64,000 bases of DNA from contig JAURVB010012600.1 of NCBI GenBank assembly GCA_033002965.1, forward strand, positions 1-64,000, written 5' to 3'. The position numbers and the translations under genes are program-made. Origin of the DNA: Piper betle. Its lineage: Eukaryota > Streptophyta > Magnoliopsida > Piperales > Piperaceae. This document shows, piece by piece, positions 49,424 to 62,029 of this stretch. A model generated the notes under the pieces. It had not been told where the DNA came from, searched no databases, and saw only the letters and a list, made by a program, of their open reading frames with translations. Position 1 is the first letter of the stretch; each line of letters starts with the position of its first letter.

Positions 49424-51521
49424 ATAAAAATTTCGTCCTCGAAATTTTAACTCAAGGAGGTTCTGCTGAACTACTACCTGGATGCTAGATACACACCTGT
49501 TGTATCCTCTACTCTTTGATAGCCATATACATCCTCACTGACTGTAGTGGTGCCGACGTGGCGAGTCATGCTAGTGATGCTGACCATCTCAAACATTCTG
49601 GATTCTATACTTCCTGTGTCTGTTCTGACATTATCATTATCCTTCTCTTCTGTTCTGATCCCTACTGCTAACTCGGCGGAAAAACCTAGATCACCCCTAA
49701 GGGCCTACTAGGTTGGTCAAGCAAATACTCTGGAGTATCGCAAGGTTCTAATCTGGGCTATGTCTAGAAAACTACGCCGAGGGTAAGACCTACCTGCTAA
49801 CATCTACCCATGTCCCTCTAATCCTCATCTGTGAACAGTCACCTACATGTACTCGCAGGAACTCTACTCTAGGTCCTACAGTCACCTCAAGGCCTGCTAT
49901 GAGTCTCCTGCTAAGTACGGTGGATACCCTAATGAGCTACACGGCTCACTGTCGCCAGTCTAGATATAACTCTCAGGTGTCCCGGTATAAGGAACTGGAC
50001 CGCTCACGGAGTCCTAGTTGACTCGGTCCTGAGTCAATATCTCACTCTGTTCTATATGAGAACAAGGATAGCTGCTATGATGCTAATGTATACTATGGCT
50101 CCGGTGGCTATCTACACAACCACTAGGTACAACTCTGTGACGGGATGGTCGCGAGAACACCTGTACATACACAGTGTCTCAAGGAGTATGATAACATACT
50201 CTGCATAGGGCTGTAGCATCTTCATCTGGTCTGTGGGACGCGCTCTGATCAATGTATACTCATCTCAATCATCTGGGTAAACTGATAGTAAAAACTGATA
50301 CAAACGGGTGAGTGGAAATCCTCAAGTAAAAAACTCCACTCTGTCTAATATCTCTGGGTTATAAGAAGGGAGGCTGAATCTCGTGGAAAGTAGTCACACT
50401 GCTCAAGAACTCTCAATAGGGGACATCTCATCCTCACATATGGTATCTGATGCACGGTAAACAGGGAATCCTGGGACCTGTGGGTTATAGGCCCACACGC
50501 TTCTACTGCACAACTCTTATCTATGGTAAGGTTAAGGTCTCATGCAAATGGCAGGGAATAAAATCCCTATGTAACATAATGGGTGGCCCAAAATATTGGT
50601 AGGTCTGTGGACTTGTCTCTAAGATCACCACAATTCACTATGCCACAGGTGATCAAGCTGTGGAATAGTCAATCAATGACGAATCTCAAAAACGGCTCCT
50701 AATTAGCTCTAGTTTAATCAGCTAACAGTAGGCACGTGTTTCTCGATACCGTACTAGTCACGCACTTCTAAACGGGCGGGGCTCAAACGACCCAAAGAAC
50801 CACTGTCTCCCCTCAAGTCTACGGGGACTTATAGTGAGGTTTGACGCATGTCTCGTCCGCTCTTCGGTGGTGTGTGACCTGCCGTCCCGTACCGATTTGT
50901 AGTACTAATCTCAACTCACATGACTACTACCGCTGTGGTAGACTCTCAAGCAAGGCTATAAATAAAGATGAGCATACACTGATATACTCCATCTGGTCCA
51001 CTCTCATGTATCAACTAGCTTACTGATATCTCTATACTTCAAGTTCCTTCCCACTATGTACACCACGTACAATGGAACAGGACTAATGTGGTGACATGAA
51101 AAATATGGATACCTGGTCAACATCCAATTCATCCAAATCTCTTGTGCGATGGACAGAACTAGTGGGTCTTTAAGCCCATCATGACAAGCCTGTCAGATTC
51201 CTACTGACGGCTACTAACATCTAAATCTGGTATAAGATGGGAACTCATACCCATTCTACCCCTACTAGCACTACACATATCTTGCTCACATCTAACGTAC
51301 CAACTGTCTGCTATCATCCCATAGAAATGACCTGTCAACTCAACTAAGGTCAGTTCCACATAATTTCGATCTAGTCCTGAATACACTATTATCCAAACAA
51401 TTTGTGAAGAAAATCTGCATGTAAAGAAAATATACAAAACATACCTGCCAGCTGGACTCGGAGCAGTCTTTGCACACACATCACCTATAAAAGTATCATA
51501 CATCTTAATCGGCCGAGAGTG

Positions 51522-51533
51522 GCTCTGATACCA
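51522..51533 (-). promoter_or_regulatory. LARD primer-binding site
   Basis: TGGTATCAGAGC, the perfect complement of the 3' end of plant initiator-Met tRNA, four bases from the 5' LTR end. Confidence 0.95.
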
Positions 51534-51537
51534 ATCT

Positions 51538-54500
51538 TGTAACACCCCAAATCCGGTTCACGCTCGTGAACCGAACCGGCATGTTACAGGCCCCGGTTAG
51601 GTCGGCTAACCCGAACCTAACTCATGCGGATCCAATCTCGGCGTCTTAAGATGAAGATACGATCTATCATGCATGAATAAATGCATAAAATCCTAACATG
51701 GTACTACATGAATGACATGCAAATCTAAAATTCACACCAACACAATTACGATCAAAATTAATGAAAATTTAAAACAATAGACAGAGTCTCCCCTAAAAGT
51801 GCAATTAGGGTCCACCCTGTCAAAATAATATATACAAGTATATATAAACATATATCACATACATCATGCATTCATTCACATACAATCTGATCATACTCAT
51901 AATTCATTCTGTAACTTGGGTCTTAACCCATCATCACTTTCACTGCGCTACTCTGATCATTTCATTTCATGTCATTGAATCATGTCATCATGACATTTGA
52001 ATCATGTCATTCACAATATAATAACATAATAATACAATATTAAACATTCAGAAATCTAACATGTGTGTGTGCACAAGACCTCATTGCTCCTCCGTCCAAG
52101 CTGGCTCATCCATCTCGTGCTTATCACCTACATATATATAAGAAAAACGTCAGTAACAAGCGTTACTGGTCCGGAAAATAAAATAACTATAACAAACTGG
52201 CTATGAGAGCAAACTCTCATATGAAAGAAAACATCATACTCCACGTGAACACTCTGAAGGGCACTACTGAGGAGCCACTGGGCTGCAGACCCGGTAGCAT
52301 CCCGAACTTACTGCTCTGCTGCTGGTACTGTGCTACTCTCAGCACTTCTTTTTCAGTACTTCTCATGAAACTTTATCCTAAGCCCTCTCCGAACCTCCAT
52401 ATCTCTCCTGGCCTTGAGCACGAAGGCCGAGTACTCTCAGGCAGTCGCCTTTAGTACCCTTTGAACCACAAGTCCGGACATGCGCTGTACTAAACAGTAC
52501 CCGTAAACCTCCACGTTCTCCGGGTGTGAGGAACTCAAACGCGGAGTTGTCAGGATCCCTCGGGAATGGAACAGTCCGCTGGCACTAATCCAGAGCCCGC
52601 TTTGACTGTCACGGCATCCTCTGCATGGTACGTGCAGTCGGTTTCTCCATCTCTCGTCTCACTGAAAACTCGATAAAACTATATATATAGGCCTGGGAAG
52701 GGATTCATATAATAGGCCCGAAGGCAACTTGTGGTGGATCTTGTTTTCGAAATCATCCTCGAGGGATCTCATCCTCGAGGGGTTATTAATCCGGAAAATA
52801 TTCGGTTAAATGACCCGAGTTAAGTGGGATCCAATAAAACACCACTTAACCCGTCCTGCAAATAATAACATAAACATACAATAGAAAAGCGTAAAACAAG
52901 ACGAGTCCTAAACGGACCTGGTGGAAGCTCCAAGCGTGTCATCGCGCCTAGGCGGCGAGCTCCTACTCCGTACCTACACATCAAAACTAAATACTAACGC
53001 CCGCTAACTAAATGATGCATCAAACTCAATAACATCACAATCACAATGCAAGCATCCATCAACATAACAATCAGAAAATCATAAAAATTAATTAATCCTA
53101 GCTCATCCTATTCATACTAATTTTATTATGTGTCTATAACTTATGCCGTGGTCACTTATCATGCTCTGACCTGATCTACTTCATTAGATCACTGAACCTT
53201 CATTCACACTTAATCTCATCATGTAACTTATCATTTCATCCCTAATTAGTCATTAATCACATCACACACAATTATCATGCTCAACTCGATCTACCTCATT
53301 AAATCACTCCCTATTCATTCTCAATTAATTGCATCATGCAATCATCACTACACTCATACTCATATGTTTATCATGACAATTATTTAATTCTAGCATGTTA
53401 TACTAACAATCATAATCAATTTTAAAGAAATCAATCGGAGGTAATTATACCTCACGTCGTCGGCAATCGGCGACGGTTAGGGTTCCGTCGCGCGCCTCGG
53501 AGCTCAAATTCGGCGCTCCTCGGCGTCCAAAGCTCGATCGGGCTCCACTGGGTGAGCCCCGCGGAAGATCCGGTGAATTCCGGCGAATTCCAGAAATTCC
53601 GATTTTTCGGCGGTTTTCCGGCAGCTACTGGCGGTTTTCCGGCGACTTCCGGTGGTTTTCCGGCAACCGTCGCCTACGGCGTCTACTAGTCGGAAAGGGG
53701 TCGTGTTGGGTACCCTCGGAACCGGCTCGGCGAGCCCGACTCATCTATGGCCTCAACATGGTCGACGGAGTTGGCGGCTCGCCGGAAAATGGTCAAAACA
53801 GTGGCCGGCCGTGGTGGTTGCTAGATCCGGCCGGCCACGGCGGCAACGGCCTCCGCTCCGGTCAGGAAACGTCACTGGGTGGTCGACGGTGCTGAGGCGA
53901 CCACCTGATCGTGGTGGCGATGCTCGCCGGCGGCGGAATCGGCGACGCGACCGAAATGTAGCCGCGGCGCTAGGTGGCCCGATTCCGACGTTGCGGCGGC
54001 CTGGCAGCGGCCGGGGCTGGTCGGGGTGGCACGGCGACGCCGTGGCGGAGCTGGGCGGCGACGATCGGCGGCCGGGCGGCGCCGACAGCGGCGGCGGCGA
54101 CGCTGCACAGTGGCGGCGTCGGGGTTTGGGCGTGGGGAGAAAATGGCGTCGTGGAGAAGAAGGGTTGGGTGGCAAACTTGTAATTAAGACTTGACTCGTC
54201 TCCGGCTCGAGTCAAGTATCATAACTAACTCGTATTAAATCCTAAAAAATTTCATAAAAATCGGGAAAAATCCCGTAAAATCAAACAACAACAAAAAAAA
54301 TTATAATGATATGCTCTAGAACTATCAACCCACCCAAACTGCCCGAACGCGTCCTAACGCGGTAAACGGCCTAAAACTAATTCTACGATCTACTATATAA
54401 AAAAATAAAAAAAATCACTGGCATACTCTCATATATTCTGATAACTCATTCTGTTCTGCTGTGTTCCTGACGTTATCATCATATACTTGGGTACGCATGA

Positions 54501-54631
54501 CCCTCATAGCTCATACACGCGACCGACGTCGGCTCGGTACACGTGTCCTGAAACTGACTCAACTCGAAAAAATAACGGTCGACCCGACCGGTTCTAAATA
54601 TAAAACCCTAACTCGAATCGTGGGTTTTACA
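51538..54631 (-). repeat. 5' LTR of the LARD
   Basis: 3094 bp; nearly identical to 46314-49409 except in the patch described in the findings. The GC-rich core is at about 53450-54170. Confidence 0.9.
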
Positions 54632-54636
54632 GTAGA
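54632..54636. repeat. LARD target-site duplication, right
   Basis: GTAGA, identical to 46309-46313. Confidence 0.95.
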
Positions 54637-55481
54637 GGGCTGAGAGGAAAGAGATTGATTTTCCCTCGCAAAGGGATAGTTTAAATGGCCAAGGAAAGAG
54701 AATGATGTGCAAAGGGGTCACTGCCACCCGACCTTGACGACTCCCATTACTGCCCTAATGAGAGTTCATGAAGAAGTGTATGAGGTTTTATTCAACAGGA
54801 GGGTTAGCCCTCCTGTGCCAGTTTGTTATTAGTTATTTCTAAACTGGTAGCACTCGTTACTCACGTCTTTTTATTATATATGTAGGTGAAAATCTGGAGG
54901 AAGGAACGCTGTCGGGATTGCGGAAGAGCAACATTGAAATCGCGCAAACATGTACCTACCAAGTGTATGTAATGATGATGATGTGTTTTGAATTGTGTAT
55001 ATGAAAGTGATATGCTATTCTGTGAATTTATTATAAATATTCTACATGTGAATGAAAATGGAAAGTGGAAAATAGACAAGGTAAGCTACAGAGTGAGGAT
55101 AACTAGAATGAGAAGAACATACTAAGTTTGGTCTGTGTTTTCGATTTTAATATTACAAATATATATACTGATTGTTGTTGGCAGGGGTGGCTTCAATTAC
55201 ACTTTTAGCGGAGACTCTGTCCATTTTGTTTTAAAAATTAACTATTATTTTTAAAATTTTTCGTTTGTTTAGTTTGTTTGTGTACTTGTTTGCATATCAT
55301 GGCATGCATGTAAGACAATGTTAGAATGCATCTCCTCTATATTTTGCATGTGACATCACCATCTTAAGAAGTCGAGGGTAAATTTGGGTCGGCTTAACCG
55401 AATCAAATAAATTAGCAAATAGTTCGGTTGCTTGTGACATTCGTGGGTCGGTTCACAGGTGAACCAAAATGGTGTGTTACA
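54637..55481 (+). mobile_element. Old solo LTR, right part
   Basis: Resumes with GGGCTGAGAGG directly after the LARD target duplication and ends GTGTGTTACA. It includes GCACTCGTTACTCACG and a GGTTCACAGGTGAACC palindrome near the end, as in the family. Confidence 0.85.
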
Positions 55482-55659
55482 CATACATCCGATTGAGATG
55501 ATGGAACATTATATGATCTGGTATTTTAATAGGACTATTGATCAACTCTTGAATGAATGCTCAAGTCTCTCGAATACGTATGAATCATCACATGAATCTG
55601 ACATGTCAAACAAAATTTGACATTATTATTCAATTAGAAAATTTGCCTATTAAACTTAA

Positions 55660-55970
55660 GATGCAATTGTATTATTGAACTTAAGATACCATTGTCGATA
55701 TGTATGTTTTAATTCATATATTGATTTCTTTAATTTACACGCCAAGTTTTCGTTTCCTATGATCATAAAACCTTACGGTTGATCCATACAAACTTCATCT
55801 TTTAAGTCTTTATTCAAAAAGATGGTTTTAACATCCAATTGGTAACACTCTAGACTATAATGAGTCATCAAATCCAAAACAATTATTAAGGAACCATTCT
55901 TTTAAACTGGAGAGAAGGTTTTCTTAGAGTCAAGGCCATTCATTTGAGTGAAGCCTTTGACAACAAATCT
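55660..55970 (-). pseudogene. Extra Copia reverse transcriptase fragment
   Basis: On the minus strand, reading down from about 55960: VKGFTQMNGLDSKKTFSPV, YQLDVKTIFLNKDLKDEV, MDQ, then ACKLKKSIYELK, with in-frame stops. This RT piece sits beside the 5' LTR, upstream of gag, where no RT should be. It is therefore a second, truncated Copia copy or a rearrangement. Confidence 0.7.
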
Positions 55971-56124
55971 TAAGCACTCTCAAGCATGATCATAATTAAC
56001 AGGTTAATTAAAGTAATTAATTCTAGAAAAAATGATTTCCCACTAATTGAACACAATTCAACAATAAAAAATAAAGAACAACAAAAAAATTAGGAAAAAT
56101 CAAGATAGGCTATACTAATACCAA

Positions 56125-56456
56125 TGCAAATAACATTGCTTACGTTAATTAATAAATTAACACAAATAAATTTCCCAAGAAAGTAAAACAAATAAATTAA
56201 CTTACCTTAATTGTATAGCAAAATTATGTGAAAACCCATTCGATTCAAAATCAAGCACAACAATTGATCTTTGACCACATATTAAACCACTCCATACAAT
56301 TTTTGATAATTTTTTACAACATCAGCGCCTATCGTCCGCACACTTTTTTGTCTCTTTCTTACTTTTTATAAGAAGGAAGATGGTGGTTACAAGTAATAAA
56401 CATTTTGAATATTTTAAATTTCCCTCTCAAGGGTAATTAAGAAAACACAGCCAACA
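56125..56456 (-). repeat. 5' LTR of the old Copia element
   Basis: Ends TTTGCA on the minus strand, with the primer-binding site one base further on. Starts TGTTGG. Confidence 0.7.
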
Positions 56457-58400
56457 CCAAGGAAAAATTCCCGGTGTAGTAATCTTTTCTTCATGCTTTA
56501 TAGATGAGGAATCATTTCTTCACTTACGTTAAAAAGAAAGAAATTAATAAACATTTACCTTAAAATATAAAAACAAGTCATTTAAGTCTTTATATACCTT
56601 CAAATTTTGTGAAAACAACTTTTTATTTCTAATAATTAAAAGCTTCCAATCATTATATCCTAATTTTTTTATTCAATTAGACTTTGTTTTTAAAATCCAA
56701 GTTTGTCTTTAAGATATCAACTCATTATAATTTATTTTCTTATTCAATAAGAATCCATTTACATTAAGTGTCAATAGATAGGCCCATTAAGGGCAAATAA
56801 GCTTATTATAAGGAACATTTCAATAAAGGTCTATGTAAGGCCCCAACATTGGTCTATGATAAACTTACCTACCCTAGTAGGGCTATCTATTAACATCTAA
56901 TAATTTATAAAATCAGAGTCTATCTCTAACATATGCTATAATTATAATTAATATAACATAATTAAGGAAATGGCCGGGTCATAAAATTAAAACTATAGCT
57001 CTTTGTCGGCAATTTGATATGACAATGATCATATTTATTCGTCATTATATTAGTAGGATTTTTCTCCATTGTTTGATAGATAATCACAACTTTTTATCAA
57101 AGTGTACATCTTTTGTATGAGATGGACGAGCAAAAATTTTTGGAATCAAGACATACAATAAAAATGAATAAACTTACAATAATGTACTACTGAACTTAAT
57201 TGGCTTTACTCAAGCTCTTGCTCATACACATTAATTAATTTACCCTTCGTTCAGTAATATGTGCCGGTTTCGTTTTGTGACATGGTTGCATACCTCTTTT
57301 GATGTGGGCAGATTAAGACTCCACATCATGATCTTGGGATTGTTAGAGGAAAGGCACCTCAAGTTGCTCTCATCTTCAAGTGCAACTTCTCTGGTATTAT
57401 GAAAACGGTATCTACACATATTTATCCATACTCATCTTAAATATATGATATCTCTATATATTTATCTTAAATATTAATGGCCTATTAACCTTAACTTTAA
57501 TAGATAAATTTAATTTAGGCTCAAACCTTATTAATAGCATATGATACAATTATATATTTGTATATATACGTCCAAAATCCAACTAAAAACTGTAACATAA
57601 CCAAACACAACAAATCCAAACCTAATCATTTTACAGAATGACCTTCCTTGAACCATGGGGGCATACTTAAAAAGTCATAACATGAAAAAAAGGCTCCATC
57701 TTATGCTAACATGGGAATTTTCTATATATTAACTTTAAAAAGGATAAATCTTGGATGAAAAGAGAGATGCAACATATCTCATCCTTAATTGAATACTAGT
57801 AAACTCAACATGCAGTTCCTGTCACCAGTTCCAATTACATGTCTCATACTGGGCATATCTTACATATGAAAGATACCATTACAGATAAAAAAATACCCAT
57901 TATTCCCACTAGTTCCGAATAATTATAAACCAAATGACATTCCAAATTCAAACCCCTCCTCTTTGCAGAACACCAAATTACATGTAATCTCATTGCAGTT
58001 CATGCAATCCAAGTTATATGGGTTACACATAAATAAGTGATCAGTTAAATAGGTCACAGAAATATGCTTCAAGAGGCCAAGTAGTGCCTGTTCATGCTTG
58101 CTGCTTGTATTCACACATTGCTAGAACACTAAAATATTAATGTAATCAGTTAAAATATTAGTTCTAAATTTATTAATTAGACAGTTAAAGTTATAAATTT
58201 ATTCAAAATTGATAGAATATGTCAGCGAGTTTAGTTAGCATTTCGACATGACTTAATTTATATTTTAATAAAGTTTATATAATCCTCAACTCGTGTAGTA
58301 CATTATGGGAATAATGGTAATTTGTTATATGGCATTACTCAATAACTTCAAGCAGATCGTCTACCCATTAAATGTTCTTCCAACAATTTTGTTATTTTAA
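56457..58400. other. Intergenic region
   Basis: AT-rich. I see no gene, RNA or clear repeat boundary. Confidence 0.5.
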
Positions 58401-58419
58401 AAATAAACGGTCCTCTTGT

Positions 58420-58632
58420 TTATGATTCTCTCTTTGCTCGTTGGGTCCTACCATGAATATTAGCAGTAACACCTTCTACCAAATTATTTTTCTTATGGGA
58501 ATCATCTTTGTCGTTTAATAGAAGTTTACCTTCTTCAACCAGCGGACACTCGTCATGGAGCAAAATTTCCGGGTAAGCTTGCATAGCCAGGATCAAAGAC
58601 ATAATTTTTACCAAAAATAAAATAATCACCAC
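58420..58632 (-). CDS. Possible small secreted-peptide precursor (hypothetical)
   Basis: A 70-codon open frame. It begins with a hydrophobic segment (MVIILFLVKIMSLILAMQA) that looks like a cleavable signal peptide. A charged, Lys/Asp-rich middle follows, then a basic end (HGRTQRAKRES). The architecture is that of plant signalling-peptide precursors, but the C-terminus matches no motif I know (CLE, CEP, RGF/GLV, IDA or PSY). It lies in spacer DNA next to a dispersed repeat (58615-58830) that overlaps its start. It may be chance. Confidence 0.25.
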   Translation of the reverse strand: MVIILFLVKIMSLILAMQAYPEILLHDECPLVEEGKLLLNDKDDSHKKNNLVEGVTANIHGRTQRAKRES

Positions 58633-58830
58633 CGGCCATCAAAACATATTAGCAACAAATTGCTACAAAAAAGATGATCGAAACAAAAATTATCAACATT
58701 AACAAAGATTAACTTTCAGATTTTATCTATGGCTATATTATAAGCATTTATTAAAAAAACGCATATAAAACAAAATTTAAATACAATACCAAATCAATCA
58801 TCTACAACAAAAATATAAAAATATATTTAA
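58615..58830. repeat. Dispersed repeat, copy B
   Basis: Partner of 12190-12480 in the same order and orientation (CATCAAAACATATTA, AAGCATTTATTAAAAA, AATACCAAATCAATCATC). Confidence 0.55.
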
Positions 58831-59039
58831 GTAAAAATATATTGGAAGAACAAGACCAGAAAAAAGTGGATGGGAGATGACAGAGAATAGGCTTGGGGAG
58901 GGGAACATGGAGTTGTTGTCTGGGCCAAGCCTTGTGAATTAGATGGCATACCCATCCCTGGTTCCAAGGTGCAATGGGGATCCATGACTCGAATATCAAA
59001 CTTGTAAATACGATTTTTACCGACACTCACACTATCCGG

Positions 59040-59580
59040 AATAGTTAGCATAAATACAATTACGATAAGCGAGCTAATGAGCCGAGTTTAATTTGCAATC
59101 GAATTTGGCTCGAATAGTTAGAAACTCGTTCAAACTCGATTCGAGATCGAACGAGTTTTGAACGTTTATTGTCAAGTTCGACTTGAATATCATTTATATG
59201 TTCGAACTTGACTCAAGCTCGAATACGTCATTCGTGAGCACGAAACCGACTCGTTTAAAAGTCAAAAGTACTTTATTTACAACAAACCCACAACTTTGAA
59301 ATTATTAACTTGAATATTTAGTATCTCAATTATCTCACTTCTTTGTTATTATATTATTTATATATATATAATATAAAGATTATATTATTATATTATTTTA
59401 TCGAGTCGAGTTCGAGATATAACCGAGTCGAGTCGAGTCGAACACGGCCTTGCTCAAGTTCGGCTTATAAAATTCGAGTTCGAACTCGAGTATTTAAATG
59501 TCGAGTTTCGAGTTGAGTCGAACCGAGCCGAACGACAAATATTCATGAGCTAGCTAGTTCAATTAGCAACCCTATCACAC
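59040..59580. repeat. CGAG-type dispersed repeat, copy 2
   Basis: The best-preserved copy. It is dense in TCGAGTTCGAG, GAGTCGAGTCGAG and AACTCGATTCGAG in both orientations, with AT-rich sequence between two dense halves (59060-59280 and 59400-59560). The halves look like inverted partners. Confidence 0.6.
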
Positions 59581-61990
59581 TCACACTAACATGTTAATCT
59601 AGTTCATTCGATGGCATTCACGGGCATAAATCAGATTCCCCATGATTTATTATTTAAAATTATTCTGTCTAAACCCAATTTTATTATTTATCATTTAACA
59701 AATTTGAACCCTCACAAATTAAATTTAACAAATTTTGGTTATATTATAAACATTTAAATATAAATGACATCATAAAAAATTAAATTAATAATAATTATCT
59801 ATATTTATATATATATATAAAGAGATTAATTAGACGAATATACAAAAGATTAAATTTGAAAATATATTAATTTTATATACTAGCATGCATATTTTTTATG
59901 ACAAATTATAATAAAATCATATATTTAAAAAAATATATATCATTCTAGTATTTGATACCCAATACTATCTATTTTCATAAAATCAAACCTGATTATATAC
60001 GTACTAAATTCAAACCATTAAAGTTTGATTGTGCGGTGCACCACTAATCACTTGTAATATTTGAGTTTTAAACAGAAAACGATTTATAAATGTCCAATCA
60101 TTTTAAACAATTTAACTATATAAGATAAGAACTTAACATAACTGGAATATAACTTTGGTTTTTCTAGATTTTTGCAAATTTGATGTTTGGGAGATTACTT
60201 ATAGTTTTTTTTTCTATTTCCTACTAATATAGCATTTGCAAAAAGTATCTATTTGAAATGCTACATGTTGTGTATGTGGATTTCAAACAATCCAACATTA
60301 TAAAAAACAAACCCAACATTAAAAAAATTACACGGACACACAAGAACCACAAAAAAATAATTAGAACACAAAAAATTATCAAATAATATCATTGAAGATT
60401 AAGCCTAGGTGAGAAATGAAAATGAGAAGTAAAAACGTGCAAAATCTTTTGTTCCTAGTTTTAATTTTTGAATATAAAGGGAAAATATTATGTCATGGTG
60501 GGCAGTATATTTAATTGAAAACAAATTGATTTTTATTCTGATTAGTTCTCAGACAATTATCTAAGAATTTTCCATCACGTAATAATACTGAAAATAATTT
60601 TCTCCTTTTATTAGAAGCTCCTTAGAAACTCTATAAAACAATTTTTACTGTTTTTTATTCAAGTAACCATTTTATTATGAATTATAAATGAATAATTTTT
60701 ATTAGAAGTGAAATGAAAACCCTATTTTTAAATAATTAAATGGAAAATTAATGATTTATAAAATGGAAGTAACCAAGACCTCTACGCAATATGCATGATA
60801 TGGGTTAACACATATTTTCTATTTTTTGCAACTTACAAGAAAAAACGAATTTGATAATAAAAAAACTAATTTAAAATTCTAATTCTAGATTGAAAGTCAA
60901 TTAAATTTAAACAATCAATCAAATAATTTAGTATTGACGTGTAATAAAGTAGACTTACGACAATCAAATGATAAATGCAAAAGTAATCCTTCTATTCTTG
61001 ATTATTTAGTATATTTTTTGTCATTAAAAAGAAAATAATTTAATTGAAAATTTAAATATAATAAATAAATTCATTAAAAAATTATTAATAAAATATTTAT
61101 GCACATATAGTTTTAACCTCATTTTTTATATAAATTAGAAATTAATTTCATTCTTAATAACATTTGACATGACATTAGAAAATTAAAAAAAATTAAAATA
61201 TTTTATTTGAAAAATATATTTAAAATTTTATTTTTAAGGCTTTAATATAGTTGTCACGTGGCAGATATATAAAAAATTAATTTAATTTATTATTAATTTA
61301 GTTTTTATTTTTTATAATTATTTTATTGTTAATTTGGGCAGTGAATAATGACAAATATAAGGTCTTCGATCGTTCATTATGCTAGCACAAAGCAAAAGCT
61401 GCATCTACCTTTATAAGAAAATCAAAAAATATAGTGGTTATATAAATAAAGAATTAAATTTTTGTGAGAAAAATTAGTATTTATAATGGGAGAAATAGTT
61501 ATTTATTTATACAATAAATATAAGATAAAAATAATTTTTTATCTTTTCCGAATTTTAACCGTGTTAATTGTCACCGTCAACATGAATAACAATTTTGACC
61601 TTGGATAACCAAATTTTTAACTGAAGTTAATTGGATGGCATGAATAATGCCTTGCTTACGTCTAACCCACAAAGATCCATCCATCCCTAAATGATAATTG
61701 CATGTTCAAATCAGTCTGCGATGCTAAAAGAATTTCCCTGCTCAACACCAGAAAAAAAGAGAGTATTAAGCATTATTTGGATTCTTGGAGAACAGGTATT
61801 TGCACTCTACAAATCATGTAATTAAGATTTGAAAATTACCCAACACAATTGTGTTTTCATTACATCATCAGTCTTAGATTAGTCTCTCCTTTGAGTGTGA
61901 TTATTAGCTATACTAATCGAGTATAAAGGATGGATAGATGTGAAAAATGAAATTTGTCTTCTGTAAATAAAAACCCTCACTCAAGCAATT
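59580..61990. other. AT-rich intergenic spacer
   Basis: Very AT-rich; nothing recognised. Confidence 0.6.
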
Positions 61991-62029
61991 GCACTTAGTA
62001 AAAAAAAGGTTTGTTGGGGAGGCTCCATC

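Larger units (their letters stand above)
49410..51537 (-). other. Non-coding interior of the LARD
   Basis: 2128 bp of mixed composition, free of recognisable gag, protease, integrase or RT motifs on either strand. It presumably carries the packaging signal, by analogy with other LARDs (inference). Confidence 0.8.
46314..54631 (-). mobile_element. Complete LARD-type LTR retrotransposon, no coding capacity
   Basis: An 8.3-kb minus-strand element with two near-identical LTRs of about 3.1 kb (5' at 51538-54631, 3' at 46314-49409) and a 2.1-kb interior. The primer-binding site TGGTATCAGAGC (51533-51522) lies four bases after the 5' LTR. A polypurine tract AAGGAAGGGAAGA (49423-49411) precedes the 3' LTR. 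Perfect 5-bp target duplications GTAGA lie at 46309-46313 and 54632-54636. The interior has no gag or pol: the longest frame, 51545-51201, starts over the PBS and resembles nothing. Long LTRs around a non-coding core define LARDs, which must be moved by proteins supplied in trans. Low LTR divergence outside one patch implies recent insertion. Confidence 0.9.
38085..56456 (-). mobile_element. Old minus-strand Ty1/Copia element, interrupted by nested insertions
   Basis: LTRs of about 310-330 bp: 5' LTR at 56125-56456 and 3' LTR at 38085-38391, sharing ATAAGAAGGAAGATGG(T/C) and the start TGTTGG or TATTGG. A degenerate primer site TGGTATTAGTATAGCC adjoins the 5' LTR at 56123-56108. The pol order on the minus strand is correct for Copia: gag, zinc knuckle, protease, integrase, reverse transcriptase, RNase H. 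Every module has stops or frameshifts, so the element is dead. A TRIM sits in gag (42693-43146), and an old solo LTR with the LARD nested in it (44289-55481) lies upstream of gag. Between RNase H and the 3' LTR, about 1.1 kb is unexplained. Confidence 0.75.

Noticed and set aside
51201..51545. 114-codon frame at the LARD 5' interior as a possible gag
   Set aside because: Begins across the PBS/LTR junction, has no gag motif or zinc knuckle, and composition is unremarkable.
53652..54194. 180-codon plus-strand frame
   Set aside because: LTR-core artefact; antisense to the element and broken in the sister LTR.
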